A DNA stretch of 8,223 nucleotides, taken from contig JANXUW010000723.1 in NCBI GenBank assembly GCA_025351985.1, positions 1 to 8,223 on the forward strand. The letters run 5' to 3'. The notes beneath the pieces were generated by a model that was not told the DNA's origin, did no database searches, and saw nothing but the letters and a program-made list of their open reading frames with translations. Below are positions 6,382 to 8,223 of the stretch, one piece after another. The position numbers and the translations under genes are program-made. Position 1 is the first letter of the stretch. Each line of letters starts with the position of its first letter. The stretch is from Pseudolysobacter sp. GTDB taxonomy: Bacteria; Pseudomonadota; Gammaproteobacteria; Xanthomonadales; Rhodanobacteraceae.

Positions 6382-8222
6382 GGCGACGATTTCGCCGGTG
6401 CTGGCAACTGGCGCAGGATCGTCGCGCCGAGATCGGCGATGCCGCTGACCGGCGCATCCAGCGCAAACGACGTGAACAATACGCCCGGCACCGCATCGGG
6501 ATCGATGCAATGATCGCCGCTCCAAAGCTGGCGATTGTCTTCGATCAGCGCCGCTGGCGTGGCGCCGAGCGTGGTCTGCCACGAAGCGCGATAGCCTGGC
6601 GCATAACCGACGATGAGATCCGGCGCGTCGCCAATGTGTGGGCCGCTGTAGATCGCGCTCGCGTCGAATACCTGGTTGATCGCGTGCTCATCAGCATCGT
6701 GCAGGTCACGCAATTTTTCGGCGATCTCCGCTTTCAGTGCTGCGACGGAATCCGCGCCCACGATGCCTTGCGCTTCACGACCGCGCAGGTTCAGAAAAAT
6801 ACCGTTGAGGCCGAGTGCGTAGGCGCGTGTTTTGCTCCAGTCGACTTGGGCGAACAGCGGTGATGCGCCATCCGCGCCGGGCTTGAACACCAGATAACCT
6901 TGTTGCGCCAGCCAGCGATTCAAATGCACGGCGCGGCGGAATGAAGCGAAACCGTGATCGGACAACACCAGCAATTTGTCGCCGGGTTGCAGCCGTGATT
7001 GCACTTCGCCGAGCACACGGTCGGCCTCGTGATAAATCCACGGAATCGCGCCGCGCGCGAGGGCGCTGGATTGTGCATACAACGGATGCATCGGATCGAT
7101 GCCTCGCCAGAACATGTGACTGACGCGATCGGTCTGCACGAATACTTCGACCACGAGTTCGCTGTCGCGGCGTTTGAGCGAGTCGTAGAGCATCGCTTCG
7201 CCTTCGGCCAAGGTGGTTTTCACCATATCGAGCCAGCCTTGCTCGGTCATGTGGCCTTGATTCAGCGCCCAGGTTTCTTCGGGCATGCCCAGGGTGTGGA
7301 AGTCGCCGATGTTGTGCGCGAGTTCGGCAGCGTAACCGGGCGGTGCGGTGATCGGTGCGGCGGGGTCCGTGGGATCGAGATTGATCGGCGAGACATACAA
7401 CAGCGGACGCGGAAAGTTCTCGATCAGATACACGCGCACCATGCCGGCGACGCTGCCGACACCGGCGAAATCGAAATGCAGATGAATCCACGGCGACCAT
7501 TCGCCGACCTTCAGTGAAATTTTTTGGCCGTCCAGACTCAAGCGTGCGGCGCCGTTTTCCGGTGCAAGTTGCAACGGCACGCTGAGCGCCGGTGCCGCGG
7601 GTTTGAGCGGATGCGCTGGGCCGTTGAATTGGGTATTGATCGCGCCGTCGTCGCCGATCTGTACAAGCTCGACACGGCCACCGTTTTCGGCGCCGGGAAT
7701 CGGGCGTGTCGCGTAGATCGTATACGTGCCTTGCGAGCCGAGCAGGTCGGGCACGCCCATGCCAGACAACATGCGCGTGATGTCATCGGGCGGGTAGGTG
7801 ACGGGTACGCGCAGCACCGTGGCGCGATCACCGGCACGTTCGGCTTTCGACCAGAACGCCTCGCCGTCGCGTCGGCTGTGCACGCTCGCCGCATCGAGCG
7901 GCAACTCCCAGCCGAACACCCGCAATACGTGGCTGGCTGGTGTGGTCATCGCGATCGAAAAATCCGGCGTGTAGTTGCTCGCGTCGCGACGCAGGAAATC
8001 GAAGATGCCATGCGCACCCGGATTGCCGCCGGTGGCGAAACTGGCCCAGGCTACCGGTGACTGCGGCGGGTTGGTGGTGGCGAGGCGCTGGTACTCCCAC
8101 AACTCCGAGACCACGTCGGAGGACAACGAGACGGCGACGTCGGGCAGGATGGCCCGGATCGCCTCGCCCGCCGCGCGTTCGTGCGCGGGGTTGCGGTAGG
8201 CGTGCAGGAAGCACACCGCGAT
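6378..8222 (-). CDS. type I phosphodiesterase/alkaline-phosphatase-superfamily protein with foreign (HyuA-like) N-terminus; 5' end outside window
   Basis: The frame is open from the right edge to the TGA at 6378-6380, giving 614 residues (numbered here from the codon at 8220-8222). From about residue 47 it is a type I phosphodiesterase/nucleotide pyrophosphatase-like protein. It has the nucleophile region 'NPPQSPVAWASFATGGNPG', where S55 aligns with the Thr/Ser nucleophile of the superfamily, then 'HGIFDFLRRD'. The metal-binding motifs are 'QTDRVSHMFW' (D365, H369), 'LSDHGF' (D422, H423) and 'GDHCID' (H571). These enzymes hydrolyse phosphomonoesters or phosphodiesters with two metal ions; the substrate is unknown. 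The normal N-terminus, a beta-strand with the first metal-binding Asp ('GLDGLDP'-like), is absent and replaced by ~46 residues of hydantoinase type. The product may therefore be inactive, or the junction may be an assembly error. The GTG at 8214-8216 is an internal Val codon, not a convincing start. The gene overlaps the next minus-strand gene by ATGA. Confidence 0.85.
   Translation of the reverse strand: MAVCFLHAYRNPAHERAAGEAIRAILPDVAVSLSSDVVSELWEYQRLATTNPPQSPVAWASFATGGNPGAHGIFDFLRRDASNYTPDFSIAMTTPASHVLRVFGWELPLDAASVHSRRDGEAFWSKAERAGDRATVLRVPVTYPPDDITRMLSGMGVPDLLGSQGTYTIYATRPIPGAENGGRVELVQIGDDGAINTQFNGPAHPLKPAAPALSVPLQLAPENGAARLSLDGQKISLKVGEWSPWIHLHFDFAGVGSVAGMVRVYLIENFPRPLLYVSPINLDPTDPAAPITAPPGYAAELAHNIGDFHTLGMPEETWALNQGHMTEQGWLDMVKTTLAEGEAMLYDSLKRRDSELVVEVFVQTDRVSHMFWRGIDPMHPLYAQSSALARGAIPWIYHEADRVLGEVQSRLQPGDKLLVLSDHGFASFRRAVHLNRWLAQQGYLVFKPGADGASPLFAQVDWSKTRAYALGLNGIFLNLRGREAQGIVGADSVAALKAEIAEKLRDLHDADEHAINQVFDASAIYSGPHIGDAPDLIVGYAPGYRASWQTTLGATPAALIEDNRQLWSGDHCIDPDAVPGVLFTSFALDAPVSGIADLGATILRQLPAPAKSSP
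8085..8222 (-). pseudogene. internal fragment of a hydantoinase A/5-oxoprolinase (HyuA)-like gene, fused in frame to the phosphodiesterase
   Basis: The 46 codons read I-A-V-C-F-L-H-A-Y-R-N-P-A-H-E-R, later 'LPDVAVSLSSDVVSE' and 'WEYQR'. This matches the conserved stretch near the end of the Hydant_A_N domain of N-methylhydantoinase A/5-oxoprolinase ('CFLHSY-NPAHE...PD-VSLSSEV-PE-REYERTSTT'), ATP-dependent enzymes that open hydantoin or 5-oxoproline rings. It is not part of any phosphodiesterase I know. Base use also differs: 45 of 46 codons end in G or C and both prolines are CCC, whereas the phosphodiesterase body favours CCG and uses many A/T-ending codons. The continuation of HyuA beyond 'EYQR' is missing. 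Whether a complete upstream HyuA start exists lies outside the window. Confidence 0.75.
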
Positions 8223-8223
8223 G

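Noticed and set aside
6382..6582. 67-codon N-terminal extension of the small membrane protein
   Set aside because: The extension overlaps the phosphodiesterase 3' end and is a low-complexity Arg/Ala-rich shadow; the ATG at 6379-6381 gives the ATGA overlap and a sensible membrane protein.
8214..8216. GTG as start codon of the phosphodiesterase
   Set aside because: The frame is open to the edge and the residues before and after this codon continue the HyuA-type motif, so it is an internal Val codon.
1..8223. CRISPR arrays, tRNA/rRNA genes, transposases, phage or defence genes
   Set aside because: None seen: no regularly spaced repeats, no tRNA-like folds noticed, and no recombinase, nuclease or toxin-antitoxin motifs in the supported genes.

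Overview
The window looks like a piece of a GC-rich (roughly 60-63%) Gammaproteobacterium, most likely in or near the Xanthomonadales/Rhodanobacteraceae. That placement is an inference from the style of the TonB-dependent receptor, the SSS-type hybrid kinase, codon use and the 'ATTCC-AGCGAAG-GGAAT' type of intergenic repeat; no rRNA or other marker gene is present. The sequence may be a contig end or a metagenome fragment.

Layout. (1) Bases 2-979, + strand: the C-terminal 325 residues of a TonB-dependent outer-membrane receptor, cut by the left edge. (2) Bases 980-1140: a gap holding a composite inverted repeat (two 31-base arms, 30/31 complementary, each arm itself a small hairpin) and then an AT-only dyad next to the ribosome binding site of the next gene. 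(3) Bases 1141-2172, + strand: a lipoprotein of the PHB depolymerase esterase family, single domain, with the catalytic order Ser-Asp-His-oxyanion. (4) Bases 2209-5535, + strand, 36 bases further on and probably cotranscribed: a 1108-residue hybrid sensor kinase with an SLC5/SSS transporter-like membrane domain, a STAC-like linker, PAS, HisKA, HATPase and receiver domains, the architecture of the CrbS/MxtR acetate-switch kinases. (5) After a 63-base convergent gap, two minus-strand genes: a phosphodiesterase/alkaline-phosphatase-superfamily protein (6378-8222, open at the right edge), and downstream of it with an ATGA overlap a 260-residue three-helix membrane protein (5599-6381) whose plan resembles the Oxa1/EMC3 (DUF106) group with an inserted periplasmic domain.

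How they may work together. A secreted or periplasmic esterase for polyhydroxybutyrate or its oligomers, placed directly before a kinase of the family that controls acetyl-CoA synthetase and acetate use, suggests a local module for C2/C4 carbon (3-hydroxybutyrate leads to acetyl-CoA). This is a hypothesis from context. The phosphodiesterase and the small membrane protein form a second, translationally coupled pair.

The most striking observation is that the phosphodiesterase reading frame is chimeric. Its first ~46 residues in the window are the middle of a hydantoinase/oxoprolinase (HyuA) protein, with 45 of 46 codons ending in G or C. It then switches in frame, at a short shared R-x-x-T-T motif, to the phosphodiesterase body, where 12 of the first 46 codons end in A or T. 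Either a real recombination replaced the enzyme's N-terminus, or the contig is mis-joined near its end; mis-assembly is my first suspicion. The second point of interest is the Oxa1/EMC3-like membrane protein, which may represent a poorly described bacterial branch.
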